32,658 bases of DNA from Pseudomonadota bacterium (GTDB taxonomy: Bacteria > Pseudomonadota > Gammaproteobacteria > Burkholderiales > JABEVD01): positions 1 to 32,658 of the forward strand of contig JAJZTT010000012.1 of assembly GCA_021848705.1 (NCBI GenBank). Direction: 5' to 3'. Made by a program: the position numbers and the translations under genes. The notes beneath the pieces are model-generated. The model worked only from the letters and a program-made list of their open reading frames with translations. It had not been told where the DNA came from and did no database searches. Shown here piece by piece: positions 1 to 8,623 of the stretch (within the stretch, counting starts at the first letter, position 1; every line of letters begins with the position of its first letter).

Positions 1-2
1 AA

Positions 3-1928
3 CGCCCGGAACACACCATGCGCATCCGGTATGGAGGAAGAACGGAATCCTATCGCAACGGAAACGGCGAAACCAGGGTGCGCTGGGTCGACACGCAGGA
101 CGTGCTCGCCGTTCCCTACGACGTCCCGGTTCCCGGCTACCGGAACGGAACGGTCAATACCTTGAGACTGTGGAGGGCGGCTGCGACCGACGAATTCGAT
201 CTCGCCGAATTCAATGCGGGGGGTTATGCCGAATCGGTTTCCGCGAAAAACGAGGCGGAGAACATCACCATGGTGCTCTATCCCAACGATGCGAGCGAAA
301 ACGGCAAGGAGCTTCGGCTCAGGCAGCAGTATTTCCTGGCATCGGCCAGCCTTCAGGACATCCTTTCGCGCTGGGTGGATCTGTACGGGGAAGATTTTTC
401 GGATTTCGCCGAAAAGAACTGCTTCCAGTTGAACGACACCCACCCCACCTGCGCGGTCGCGGAGCTGATGCGCCTGCTGATGGACGAGCACGGCATGGGC
501 TGGAATGAAGCATGGGCCATCACTTCGAAGACCATGGCCTATACCAACCACACGCTGCTTCCGGAAGCGCTGGAAAAATGGCCGGTGCGCCTGTTCGAGA
601 GGCTGCTGCCGAGGCTGCTGGAGATCATTTACGAAATCAATGCGCGCTTCCTCACCATCGTGGCGAGCCGCTGGCCGGGGGACAACGGAAGGCAGGCCAG
701 GATGTCCCTCATCGAGGAAGGACCGACTCAATATGTCCGGATGGCCTACCTCGCCATCGTCGGATCGTTCTCGGTGAACGGAGTGGCCGAGCTCCATTCC
801 GATCTGCTGAGAAAGGGGTTGTTCCGCGATTTCCACGAACTCTGGCCCGAGAAATTCAACAACAAGACCAATGGAGTGACCCCGCGCCGCTGGCTCGCAT
901 GGTGCAACCCGGGCCTGGCGAGGCTGATCTCTTCCAGGATAGGCGAAGGCTGGATCACCGATCTCTCGGAACTCAGAAAGCTCGCCCCCTTTGCAGAAGA
1001 CCCCGCCTTCAGGAAAGCGTGGCGGGAAGTGAAGCGAGGCAACAAGCTCCGGCTCATCGAATCGGTGGAAAAGCATTGCGACGGGGTGAAATTCAATCCC
1101 GATTCGATGTTCGATGTCCAGGTGAAACGCATGCACGAATACAAGCGCCAGTTGCTCAACATCCTGCATGTCATCCATCTCTACATCCGGATCAAGGACG
1201 GCGACACCAAAAACTGGACGCCCCGCTCGGTGCTGATCGGAGGGAAGGCGGCACCCGGATACTACATGGCGAAATGCATCATCAAGCTGATCTCCAATGT
1301 CGCGAAAATCGTGAATCAGGACGAATCGGTGAAGAAACACCTGCAGGTGGTGTTCATGCCCAATTACAAGGTATCGAGCATGGAAATCATCTGCCCTGCG
1401 ACCGATCTATCCGAACAGATCTCGACTGCGGGAAAGGAGGCTTCCGGAACCGGGAACATGAAGTTCATGATGAACGGTGCACTCACCATCGGCACGCTGG
1501 ACGGCGCAAACATCGAGATCCGCGAGGAAGTCGGCGAGGAGAATTTTTTCCTTTTCGGCCTGGATGCAGCCGAAGTCGAGGAGACCCGGAAGAATTACGA
1601 TCCGGCCGCCATCATCGCAGGGGACGAGGACCTCAAACGCGTTTTGCTGCTTCTCGAATCCGGACATTTCAACCAGTTCGAGCCGCATATCTTCGACGAC
1701 ATCCTACGCTCCATCCGGAGTCCCGGAGATCCCTGGGTGGTCGCAGCCGACTTCAGAAGCTATGTCGACGCGCAGGAACGCGCAGCGAAGGCATTCAAGG
1801 ACCAGGAAAACTGGACCAGGATGAGCATCCTCAATACCGCATCGAGCGGGAAATTCTCCACCGACAGGACCATGCTCGAATACAACCGGGAAATCTGGAA
1901 GCTGGAGCAGATCCCGCCGCTGCCGTAG
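3..1928 (+). CDS. glgP: Glycogen phosphorylase, C-terminal three quarters (5' end outside window)
   Basis: This PLP-dependent enzyme releases glucose-1-phosphate from glycogen or maltodextrin in the cytoplasm. The reading frame is open from base 3, ahead of the first ATG at 18, and family members are about 810-840 residues, so roughly 190 N-terminal residues lie upstream of the window. Family motifs appear in order: FQLNDTHPT, TNHTLLPEALEKWPV, FNNKTNGVTPRRW, VQVKRMHEYKRQ and MPNYKVSSMEIICPATDLSEQ. The PLP-binding lysine lies in EASGTGNMKFMMNGALTIGTLDGANIEI. The C-terminus looks intact. The gene is convergent with the helicase-nuclease gene, with 106 bp between the stops. Operon partners would be upstream and cannot be seen. 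The family assignment is secure. Confidence 0.96.
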   Translation, partial: RPEHTMRIRYGGRTESYRNGNGETRVRWVDTQDVLAVPYDVPVPGYRNGTVNTLRLWRAAATDEFDLAEFNAGGYAESVSAKNEAENITMVLYPNDASENGKELRLRQQYFLASASLQDILSRWVDLYGEDFSDFAEKNCFQLNDTHPTCAVAELMRLLMDEHGMGWNEAWAITSKTMAYTNHTLLPEALEKWPVRLFERLLPRLLEIIYEINARFLTIVASRWPGDNGRQARMSLIEEGPTQYVRMAYLAIVGSFSVNGVAELHSDLLRKGLFRDFHELWPEKFNNKTNGVTPRRWLAWCNPGLARLISSRIGEGWITDLSELRKLAPFAEDPAFRKAWREVKRGNKLRLIESVEKHCDGVKFNPDSMFDVQVKRMHEYKRQLLNILHVIHLYIRIKDGDTKNWTPRSVLIGGKAAPGYYMAKCIIKLISNVAKIVNQDESVKKHLQVVFMPNYKVSSMEIICPATDLSEQISTAGKEASGTGNMKFMMNGALTIGTLDGANIEIREEVGEENFFLFGLDAAEVEETRKNYDPAAIIAGDEDLKRVLLLLESGHFNQFEPHIFDDILRSIRSPGDPWVVAADFRSYVDAQERAAKAFKDQENWTRMSILNTASSGKFSTDRTMLEYNREIWKLEQIPPLP

Positions 1929-1937
1929 GCTACTTCG

Positions 1938-1960
1938 CGAGGCGCTGGCAAAGCGCCTCG
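1938..1960. other. GC-rich hairpin between convergent genes
   Basis: GAGGCGCT-GGCAA-AGCGCCTC forms a perfect 8-bp stem, extendable by one C-G pair, ten bases after the glgP stop codon. It sits between two converging genes, where a transcription stop is expected, but no T-run follows on either strand. It could be an intrinsic terminator lacking a U-tract or an RNA-stabilising 3' hairpin. Confidence 0.4.
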
Positions 1961-2034
1961 ATGATGCGACGCGAGAGTTTCGTGCTCTCGCCCACCAGCG
2001 CATCGAAGGTATCCGGAGAAAATTCGAAAACGAG

Positions 2035-5000
2035 TCATGAAACCTCGCAGAAGGTGCCGTCCCTGAAAACAACCGCGGCGCGCACCGGCTTCCCGAAAAC
2101 CGAGGACATCGCGACCCGGTAGCGTTCGAGCTGGCTTCGATGGGATTCCCGCATTTCCCCGCTCTTGTAATCGAGCACCCAAACCTCGCTTTCGAATTCG
2201 ACCAGCCTGTCGATCCGCCCGATCTCTCCTTCCCCTCCCGCATAGGATACTTCGTTCCACGCCCCGAGATGCAGGGAAGGATCGAAGAACCGGGCAAGAT
2301 GAGGGGAGGAAAGGATCCTTCGCGCATCCTTCACTGCTGGATCCTCGTCGGGAAGGAGGCTTTTCCCGCCGCGCTGCAAAATCTCGTGAAGCAGCGTTCC
2401 ATAACGCATCTTTTCGCTTTTTTCCTCGCGCCGCCCGAAACATGCAGGCTTTCCTGAAGCCTTCGCTTCGACCGAATCGCGCTTCTCTTCGACTTCGAGC
2501 GGAACGAAGGAAGCGGGCTCTGCCGCTTCCCGGATCCGGTGATACCAGGTATTTTCCCTCCCGCCGGGGATGCCGCTCACGAAGAGCGCCTGCGCCGCCC
2601 GGGTCATCGCGACATAGAGCAGGTTCTGGTCCTCGCGGCTCGCCCTTTCCGATTCCGCTTCGAAGTACCCCATCCTGGAAGCCCCCCTTTCCGCCCTGGT
2701 CGAATGGAGGGAAAAATGGGCGGGGCGATCCGCTTCCGGTGGCCAGTCGATGACGACGCCGTAACCCTCGTCCCGGGTCTCACGGGAAGGATTCGCTCCG
2801 AGCAGCCAGACGATGGGCGCTTCCAGCCCCTTCGCCCCGTGGATGGTGTAGAAGCGCAGGGCATTGCCGGTCTCTCCGATCAGGCCCTCGTCCGGAGCAT
2901 CTTCCCCGATGCGTTTCAGTTCCGCGAGTTCCCTCATGAATTTCGGCAGGCTCGGGTAGCGTCCCGCATCGACTTCCAGTGCAAGTTCCAGATAGGCGAG
3001 CAGATTGGCGGAAACGGAAGCCTTGAGCGCAGGCGGCGCAGCGTTGCGGTAGCGGGGGACGACATTTCCTTCATGATAGATCGCATCAAGCAGGTCGTGC
3101 ACCGGAAGGATCCCGGCCTTCCTCATCCAACCCGAGAGCATTTCCCGTGCTTCTTCCATTCCGGTTCCGGAAGGCGCTGCCTGCATTTTCTCCCACCAGG
3201 ATCGCCCCGGAAGAAGCGCCAGTTCCATAATTTCCCTGTCCGAAATGGCGAAGAGCGGGCTTTTCAACACCTGGGCGAGATGGAGGTCGGCAAAAGGCGC
3301 GATGAGAAAGGAAAGCAGGGCAGTGATGTCCGAAGCTTCCAGGGTATCGAGCAGACCGCCCCTTCCGGATCCCACATAGGGAATTCCCGCCGCCCTGAGC
3401 GCACGTTCGTAGGTCGAAAGCCCCGCACGTTTTCTGACGAGCACCATGATGTCCCCATATCTCGCGGGACGAAACCTGCCGTCCGGTCCGGCGACAGGAT
3501 AGCGGCCGACGATTTCGGCTATCCCGGAGGCGAATTCTTGCGCCTCCCGCTCGAGCCGCTCGTCCCTTGCCTCCTGCCTTGCCGCGAGCAGGGGATTCCT
3601 CAACCCTTCCACCGGCGCCACGGAGGGAGAAGACGCTTCCTCTGCAAGCGGGACCGCCACCACCATTCCATCCAGATCCTGGCGATGGGTCCGGTGATCC
3701 GGGAAGCCGGGGATTCCGGAAAAAACCCGGTTCACGCATTCGATCACAATGGGCGAACTTCTCCTCGAAACGTTCATCAACAAATGATGCGCGCCATATT
3801 CCCTTTTCAGAAATTCAGCCGCGATGTCGAAAAGCCTGGGCTCTGCCCGCCTGAACCGGTAAATCGACTGCTTGGGGTCCCCGACCAGGAACACCACCGG
3901 CTTCACGCCAGCTTCGCAGGATGCGGAAAGCCAGGATTGCAGGATCTGCCACTGCACCGGATTGGTGTCCTGGAATTCATCGAGGAGCAGATGGCGAACC
4001 CTGGAATCGAGCTTGTACTGCATGTATTCCGCATGCTCGGAATGCCGGAGCAGCCTCCAGGTGCGCCATTCCACGTCGGTGAAATCGATCACTCCGACTT
4101 CTTCCTTCAATCGGTCGTACGCTTCGAGGAAGGCGCATCCGGCAATGAGGCCGGATTCGTTGAAACGGTAGACCTTCTGGTGAATCAGCCTGTCTGCGAC
4201 TTGCTGCAGTTCCTCCCCCAGACTCCGATGGAGTTCGAGGAGCCGTTCTTCCCCGGATTCCCCTAGTCTTGCAGCCTGCGCCTTGCCCGCCTTCCTGGAT
4301 CTCAGCGTGCCTTCCCCTGTGAAGAAAACGCCGTGGATCGCATCGAAGTCGATCTTCCCGGAAAGCGCCATTTCCAGCCTTGTAGCATGGTTCCTGTCCG
4401 AATCGGTGTTCCTTCCGAGCAGACCCGCATACTCCAGGAGGAGCGAGACGAATTCGCTGCCGAAGGCTTCCCCCAATACGTCCTGTTGCGGATCGACTTC
4501 GAGTTCCTGAGCGAGCTGCTCCAGCGCATATCGGGAAGGATCGCTGCTTCCGGAAACATGGGCCCACCATTCCGCGCGCTTTTCGAGAAAGGTTTCGAGG
4601 AGCTTTCTGGTATTGTGGAGACCGTATTCCTCGAAAAGCCCGGAAAGATGGATTGCGACCGGGCTTTCCGGGTCCTTCAGCAGATCGTCCAGAAAACGCT
4701 GCCAGGCTTCCTCTACGAGCGCTGCAACCGATTCGGCAAGATTGGCTCCCGCCAGATTTTCCGAAAGAGGTGCGCGCCTCAGGATTTCCAGGAACCAGCC
4801 ATGGAAGGTGGTGATGGTGGGGGAGTCCTTCATGGAAGCCTCGAAAAGCCGCCTCGCTTTCGGCATCGCAGCTTCGATCTCCGCTTTCGTTAGTCCGCGC
4901 TCCCCGAGGAAACGTGCCAGATCGGGATCCTCCATCAGCGCCATTTCCTTCAGCCACTTCGCGAGCCTCTCCTCTATTTCACGGGCAGCCTTGCGGGTGA

Positions 5001-5136
5001 AGGTGATGGCGAGGATTTCCGAAAACCCGACCCCGGACAGAAGCAGGCGAATGATCCTGGAAACCAGGGTCCAGGTCTTGCCGCTGCCCGCGCAGGCTTC
5101 CATCACCACGCTCGAATGCGGATCCAGTTGCCTCAT
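2035..5136 (-). CDS. addA: AddA/RecB-like UvrD-family helicase with C-terminal PD-(D/E)XK nuclease
   Basis: This is an SF1A ATP-dependent helicase-nuclease predicted to process double-strand DNA ends for RecA recombination, together with the AddB-like protein encoded just upstream. The chosen start is the ATG at 5136, which overlaps the upstream stop as ATGA; the ORF-track start 16 codons earlier would run into the neighbour. The product is 1033 residues. Visible motifs are Walker A ACAGSGKT (about 14-21), AITFTRKAA (about 43), Walker B LLLDEFQDT (386-391), VGDPKQSIYRFR, YTIHGAKGLEAPIV and NLLYVAMTRA. A C-terminal nuclease follows with YGTLLHEIL, GRIDRL and VLDYKSG. The domain order matches AddA and proteobacterial RecB-like proteins. 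The symbol is by similarity; the strict AddA versus RecB-like subfamily was not resolved. Confidence 0.9.
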   Translation of the reverse strand: MRQLDPHSSVVMEACAGSGKTWTLVSRIIRLLLSGVGFSEILAITFTRKAAREIEERLAKWLKEMALMEDPDLARFLGERGLTKAEIEAAMPKARRLFEASMKDSPTITTFHGWFLEILRRAPLSENLAGANLAESVAALVEEAWQRFLDDLLKDPESPVAIHLSGLFEEYGLHNTRKLLETFLEKRAEWWAHVSGSSDPSRYALEQLAQELEVDPQQDVLGEAFGSEFVSLLLEYAGLLGRNTDSDRNHATRLEMALSGKIDFDAIHGVFFTGEGTLRSRKAGKAQAARLGESGEERLLELHRSLGEELQQVADRLIHQKVYRFNESGLIAGCAFLEAYDRLKEEVGVIDFTDVEWRTWRLLRHSEHAEYMQYKLDSRVRHLLLDEFQDTNPVQWQILQSWLSASCEAGVKPVVFLVGDPKQSIYRFRRAEPRLFDIAAEFLKREYGAHHLLMNVSRRSSPIVIECVNRVFSGIPGFPDHRTHRQDLDGMVVAVPLAEEASSPSVAPVEGLRNPLLAARQEARDERLEREAQEFASGIAEIVGRYPVAGPDGRFRPARYGDIMVLVRKRAGLSTYERALRAAGIPYVGSGRGGLLDTLEASDITALLSFLIAPFADLHLAQVLKSPLFAISDREIMELALLPGRSWWEKMQAAPSGTGMEEAREMLSGWMRKAGILPVHDLLDAIYHEGNVVPRYRNAAPPALKASVSANLLAYLELALEVDAGRYPSLPKFMRELAELKRIGEDAPDEGLIGETGNALRFYTIHGAKGLEAPIVWLLGANPSRETRDEGYGVVIDWPPEADRPAHFSLHSTRAERGASRMGYFEAESERASREDQNLLYVAMTRAAQALFVSGIPGGRENTWYHRIREAAEPASFVPLEVEEKRDSVEAKASGKPACFGRREEKSEKMRYGTLLHEILQRGGKSLLPDEDPAVKDARRILSSPHLARFFDPSLHLGAWNEVSYAGGEGEIGRIDRLVEFESEVWVLDYKSGEMRESHRSQLERYRVAMSSVFGKPVRAAVVFRDGTFCEVS

Positions 5137-6851
5137 TTCCAGAAATCCTTGCGGCAAAGGCCGCGAATTTCGCAATGTGCGCAAACTTCCTCGATTCCCT
5201 GCGCAGGAAGTCCCGCGCCTTGCCGCATCATGGCAAAGATGGACGAAAGCCTTTGCGCATTTTCATCCGGAAGCAGGTTTTCACTGGAAACCTTCGCCAC
5301 CTTGCCATCCAGGGAAAGAAAGGCCGCCTCCAGAACCGGTTCGCCCAGCAGGAGCGCATAGGCTGGGAGCTGAACCTCCTCTCCGGGATCGGCAAGCATT
5401 TTCCTCAGCGCATCCGGTGACTTCACCTTGTAGTCGAGAATGGAACATCCTTCCGCGGATCTTTCCACCCGGTCTATCCTCCCCTCCAGCCGCAATTCCT
5501 TCCCGTCCGGATGGAGCAGATGAGTTCCCTTCATCTCCATGGAAACGATCCTCCATCCCTCTCTTTCCCGCCCGACCTGCCAGGAAATGTATTCCGGAAT
5601 CATCGCCTTCCAGCGAAACAGCCAGGCTCTGGCGAGAAAATCGGATTCGACCGCATCCCGGAATACCGCTGCGCTGATTTCGGAGAGTTTCCCTTCCGGA
5701 TCAGCGAGCCGCGAAACCTCCCGGTATCTTCCATGAAAGACCTGCAGCGCCTCGTGGACGAGGCTGCCGTAATCGGCCTTGCCAATCTCCGTTTCCACGT
5801 CTTCCATCGCGGCAAGCCCCAGTATCCTTTCCGCATGATACTGGTAGGGACAGGAAAGCAGGCTTCCGTAACCGCTCGCCGTGATGCTTTTCGGGATCAG
5901 CTCCTCTAAAATCGCAGGAGAAGGACGGTTCGTTCCTTCCATCCCGGCAAAACGCGGGTTTTCCAGCCGCAGTTCGGGAATTTTCGCTGCAAAATCCCGG
6001 TCGATGAGATCGGATCCGCAGGCATGAAGGTGGAATGCATTCAACTGTTCGAGAAAAGGACTCAGCAGGTTGGGCTCGCCCGCCCTCGTCTGCTGCCAGA
6101 TGCCGAGCACCTCGTCGCATCGGCAAAGGAGCCCCTTCAGGTCTCCGATCTGGCGCAACGGGTTTTTCAGAGGCAGCCCGAGTTCTGCCCGCACCGACTG
6201 GTTGAAGAAAATGCCCTGGTTTTCTTCGGCAGGAAGATGATCCGCATCGCAGCCGAGCAACAATGCCGCTTCGAACCTGCGCAGGCGGGTTGCAAACAGA
6301 TGGGTGAAGGAGACCGGGCTCCTGATCCCGGAATCGCGGAAAGTCGATTCTTCCAGTTCCAGGTCGAGCCAGCGCCGCCAGGAGGAAAAGCCGAATTTCC
6401 CTTCTTCAGGGAGGAGCTCGAGTCGCAGATCTTCCAGCTTCTCGAGAAGCGCCTCCCCTGCCACGTCCGACTGCAGTGCGTCCTTCATGCCGAGTCTGTC
6501 CAGCGAGGCAAACAGCGCATCGAGCCATTCAGACAGGCGCCTCTTTCCTCCCTTCAGGGCGGATTCGACTTCCTTCAGTGCAACAATGGCTTCGCTCGCC
6601 TGTTCCGAATCTCCGCAATGAGCAAGGCAACGGTCGAGTCCCGAGACGATCCCCCGCCTTCTGACCACCTGCTCGATAAAATGCACGGCAGCCTCCCTGA
6701 AGCCTTCCTCCCGGTCGCGAAAGGCGAACGGGGATTTCAGGAAATCGAGGAGATCTGCGTGATAGAAACCGCTCGCGACGCAATCGACGAGTCGCATCAC
6801 GGCGGTGCTGGCCGAAGCGGTGGAAAGCGTCCAGCCGGTCTCGTCTTCCAC
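5133..6851 (-). CDS. addB: AddB-like nuclease, C-terminal part (downstream of an in-frame TAA)
   Basis: This segment holds the second two thirds of an AddB-like protein. The ORF-track start is the GTG at 6851, only five codons after the TAA that ends the upstream ORF and in the same frame. It begins VEDETGWTLSTASASTAVMR, which reads as mid-protein rather than as an N-terminus. Nuclease features include YGSLVHEAL, GRIDRVE and ILDYKVK. A cysteine in LLSCPYQYH together with C-x2-C-x5-C in CAHCEIRGLC fits the four-cysteine Fe-S cluster of AddB-type nucleases. A weak GGGA lies a few bases before the GTG, so re-initiation is conceivable. The stop overlaps the addA-like start as ATGA, so the two should be translationally coupled. 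If the TAA is real, the complex probably has a split or inactive AddB subunit. Confidence 0.8.
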   Translation of the reverse strand: MEDETGWTLSTASASTAVMRLVDCVASGFYHADLLDFLKSPFAFRDREEGFREAAVHFIEQVVRRRGIVSGLDRCLAHCGDSEQASEAIVALKEVESALKGGKRRLSEWLDALFASLDRLGMKDALQSDVAGEALLEKLEDLRLELLPEEGKFGFSSWRRWLDLELEESTFRDSGIRSPVSFTHLFATRLRRFEAALLLGCDADHLPAEENQGIFFNQSVRAELGLPLKNPLRQIGDLKGLLCRCDEVLGIWQQTRAGEPNLLSPFLEQLNAFHLHACGSDLIDRDFAAKIPELRLENPRFAGMEGTNRPSPAILEELIPKSITASGYGSLLSCPYQYHAERILGLAAMEDVETEIGKADYGSLVHEALQVFHGRYREVSRLADPEGKLSEISAAVFRDAVESDFLARAWLFRWKAMIPEYISWQVGREREGWRIVSMEMKGTHLLHPDGKELRLEGRIDRVERSAEGCSILDYKVKSPDALRKMLADPGEEVQLPAYALLLGEPVLEAAFLSLDGKVAKVSSENLLPDENAQRLSSIFAMMRQGAGLPAQGIEEVCAHCEIRGLCRKDFWK

Positions 6852-6866
6852 CAGAATCCCGGATCG

Positions 6867-7682
6867 TTACAGGAGCGCCTTCACCCTGCGCGCTGCAAGC
6901 CTGTCGAACGCGACGATTGCGATGCTTTTCCTGCCTTCTTCCAGCCAGCCTCGTACCGCGATTTCCGCCCTTTCCGCAGCTTCCTCCAGCCCGTTGGCAC
7001 CGAAAAGGGAAAAATTCGCTTCGAAAGGGGGAGCGGATTCCGCCCTCGTCTTGAGATCAGGGGCTTCCCCCTCCGGCCAAACCGATTCGAGAAAGGGGGG
7101 ATGGCACTCGTGAAGCACCATGACCCGATCCGACCAGGATTCGAGGAATTCCGTTTCGGCCGGATTGAGCGGATCTGGCGCGAGCACGTAAAGAGGCCCG
7201 GGGGCATTCCTTGCGATCCTCGAAAGTTCCATCCGGCTCGCAGCGATCCTTCCCGGCCCTTCGGACTCCATGACATGCCAAAGTTCATGCACGAGATGCG
7301 CTTCGAACATCATCGCGTCCCCTGCCTTCGCCTTGTACGCTCGCTCGAGTTCCGAGTAAAAATCCGCGAGATCCTCGGGAAGGCGCACCTTCCAGCGGGT
7401 CATTTCCTCGAAAAGCGCCACCAACTCGCGGCTGATTCTCCAAAGGTCCTCTTCGCGAAACCATTTTCTTTCCTTGAGCGCAAGGTGCACCCTGGTCGCG
7501 GCAAGGCTGGAAGGAAGGAATTCATCAGGATTCGCCAGGGAATCGAAGGTGTGCATTCCCGGAAGCAGCAAGAAGGGATGTCCGGAGGCTTCCTTCAGCT
7601 CCCTGGACAACCCGGATGCGGCATGCAGGTCGGGCAGCAGCACCGTGACCCTGGAAAGATCGCTTCCCGTGTTTTCGGACAC
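6867..7682 (-). CDS. addB: AddB-like protein, N-terminal part (ends at an in-frame TAA)
   Basis: This is the N-terminal part of the AddB-like subunit, with SRVTVLLPDLHAASGLSREL near its start and a degenerate helicase-like region ending AIVAFDRLAARRVKALL. It stops at TAA (6869-6867). Reading through gives ALL-*-RSGILVEDETGW without a change of frame, and AddB-like relatives as I recall them carry a glutamate or similar residue here, so a single G-to-T change (GAA to TAA) would explain the break. The start is uncertain. The GTG at 7682 is used here, but the frame stays open upstream with protein-like sequence (ALHSGRFLADAAGIIV) back towards fdxA, so translation may begin earlier from a non-ATG codon. 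It lies 64 bp downstream of fdxA on the same strand. Confidence 0.72.
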   Translation of the reverse strand: MSENTGSDLSRVTVLLPDLHAASGLSRELKEASGHPFLLLPGMHTFDSLANPDEFLPSSLAATRVHLALKERKWFREEDLWRISRELVALFEEMTRWKVRLPEDLADFYSELERAYKAKAGDAMMFEAHLVHELWHVMESEGPGRIAASRMELSRIARNAPGPLYVLAPDPLNPAETEFLESWSDRVMVLHECHPPFLESVWPEGEAPDLKTRAESAPPFEANFSLFGANGLEEAAERAEIAVRGWLEEGRKSIAIVAFDRLAARRVKALL

Positions 7683-7746
7683 GATGATCCCTGCCGCATC
7701 GGCAAGGAAGCGACCGGAGTGAAGCGCTGACCGCCCGATCGCCAGA

Positions 7747-8070
7747 TCAGCGCTCCAGATATTTCAGCTTGTCCTTCACATGAAGCCAGTCGTCCGCGTC
7801 TTCAGGCGGATCCTTCTTTTCCGTGATGGGCGCGAAAGTCCTGGCGAGTTCGGCATTGAGTTCGATGAAATGCAACTGATCCTCCGGAACGTCGTCTTCG
7901 GCATAGATCGCTTCGGCCGGACATTCGGCCACACAAAGTGTGCAATCGATGCATTCTTCAGGATCGATCACCAGGAAATTTTCCCCTTCCCTGAAGCAGT
8001 CCACCGGGCAGACATCGACGCAATCCGTATATTTGCAGCGGATGCAGTTTTCAGTCACTACATAGGCCAT
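7747..8070 (-). CDS. fdxA: 7Fe (3Fe-4S/4Fe-4S) ferredoxin FdxA
   Basis: This small cytoplasmic electron carrier has 107 residues, the usual length for FdxA. The N-terminus [25 protein letters not shown] supplies the cysteines of the 3Fe-4S/4Fe-4S pair, and [12 protein letters not shown] is the second ferredoxin motif. The acidic C-terminal extension ending [13 protein letters not shown] is typical of the proteobacterial 7Fe family. AGAGGA lies about seven bases before the ATG. It is divergent from trxA, with about 140 bp shared between the starts, and is followed on the same strand by the AddB-like gene, so read-through into addBA is possible. Its electron-transfer partner cannot be told from the sequence. 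Confidence 0.95.
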   Translation of the reverse strand: MAYVVTENCIRCKYTDCVDVCPVDCFREGENFLVIDPEECIDCTLCVAECPAEAIYAEDDVPEDQLHFIELNAELARTFAPITEKKDPPEDADDWLHVKDKLKYLER

Positions 8071-8149
8071 TGATCCATCCTCTGGAATATCTGGAGAATT
8101 GTTATTCTAGCAGCCCTATCCCCCTGTGGGGTTATTTTTGCCTGCGAGC

Positions 8150-8178
8150 TTCACACTTGGGTGCAATTTGGTTACGAT
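8150..8178 (+). promoter_or_regulatory. Predicted sigma-70-type promoter of trxA
   Basis: TTCACA (-35), a 17-bp spacer and TACGAT (-10) lie about 30 bases before the trxA ATG. Both hexamers are near consensus and the spacing is optimal. It is read by eye only. Confidence 0.45.
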
Positions 8179-8209
8179 ATTGCATTTTCCGATTTCCCAC
8201 GAGGCGCAA

Positions 8210-8536
8210 ATGAGCGAGCATATCCACCATGTGACGGACGAAACTTTCGAGGAAGAAGTGAAAAATTCACAGATCCCTGTACTGGTCGATTACTGGGCGG
8301 AATGGTGCGGTCCGTGCAAGATGATTGCACCGATCCTGGACGAAGTCGCGCAGGAGTATGCAGGGCGCCTCAAGATCGCCAAGCTCAACATCGACGACAA
8401 CCAGGAAACTCCGCCGAAATACGGCATCCGCGGGATTCCCACGCTGATGATCTTCAAGAACGGCGAAGTCGAGGCAACCAAGGTGGGCGCGCTGATGAAG
8501 TCCCAGCTGACCGCCTTTATTGACAGCCACATCTAA
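8210..8536 (+). CDS. trxA: Thioredoxin
   Basis: This is the cytoplasmic dithiol-disulfide oxidoreductase that reduces ribonucleotide reductase, methionine sulfoxide reductases and other targets, and is itself recharged by thioredoxin reductase. The start is the ATG at 8210, preceded by GAGG, giving [17 protein letters not shown] and 108 residues, the normal TrxA length. The ORF-track start at 8126 would add 28 residues of non-thioredoxin sequence that overlap the likely promoter. The active site is [13 protein letters not shown], and the conserved cis-proline lies in [15 protein letters not shown]. The gene is followed by rho on the same strand, a gene order also known from enterobacteria. 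Confidence 0.97.
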   Translation: MSEHIHHVTDETFEEEVKNSQIPVLVDYWAEWCGPCKMIAPILDEVAQEYAGRLKIAKLNIDDNQETPPKYGIRGIPTLMIFKNGEVEATKVGALMKSQLTAFIDSHI

Positions 8537-8556
8537 ACCGGATAACCTTCAAAACG

Positions 8557-8580
8557 GGTCTGCAGCAAGCTCTGCAGACC
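8557..8580 (+). other. Perfect 9-bp hairpin between trxA and rho
   Basis: GGTCTGCAG-CAAGCT-CTGCAGACC is a perfect inverted repeat 21 bases after the trxA stop and 44 bases before the rho start. No clean T-run follows (TCCGTCCGATTTTCC), so it is at best a weak intrinsic terminator. It could partly separate trxA from rho or form part of the rho leader, which is known to be autoregulated in enterobacteria. Confidence 0.5.
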
Positions 8581-8623
8581 TCCGTCCGATTTTCCGTCTC
8601 ACATCAGATATCTTCTTCCGCAA

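Noticed and set aside
1929-2034. Minus-strand reading after the addA-like stop, LVFEFSPDTFDALVGESTKLSRRIIEALCQRLAK
   Set aside because: It looks protein-like and is in frame with addA, but it has no start codon of note, AddA-like proteins normally end where the stop lies, and it overlaps the intergenic hairpin. It is kept only as a curiosity; a suppressed stop or short relic gene cannot be excluded.
2539-4266. 575-codon plus-strand ORF opposite the addA-like gene
   Set aside because: No recognisable domain; it is an antisense shadow produced by the biased codon use of the real minus-strand helicase.
6024-7730. 568-codon plus-strand ORF opposite the addB-like gene
   Set aside because: Antisense shadow. 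Its being longer than either half of the real gene only reflects the TAA on the other strand; the minus strand has the nuclease motifs.
8125-8138. CCCCCTGTGGGG followed by TTATTTTT in the fdxA-trxA intergenic region
   Set aside because: The stem is only four pairs, and no plus-strand transcript is expected to end there, because it lies between divergent genes.
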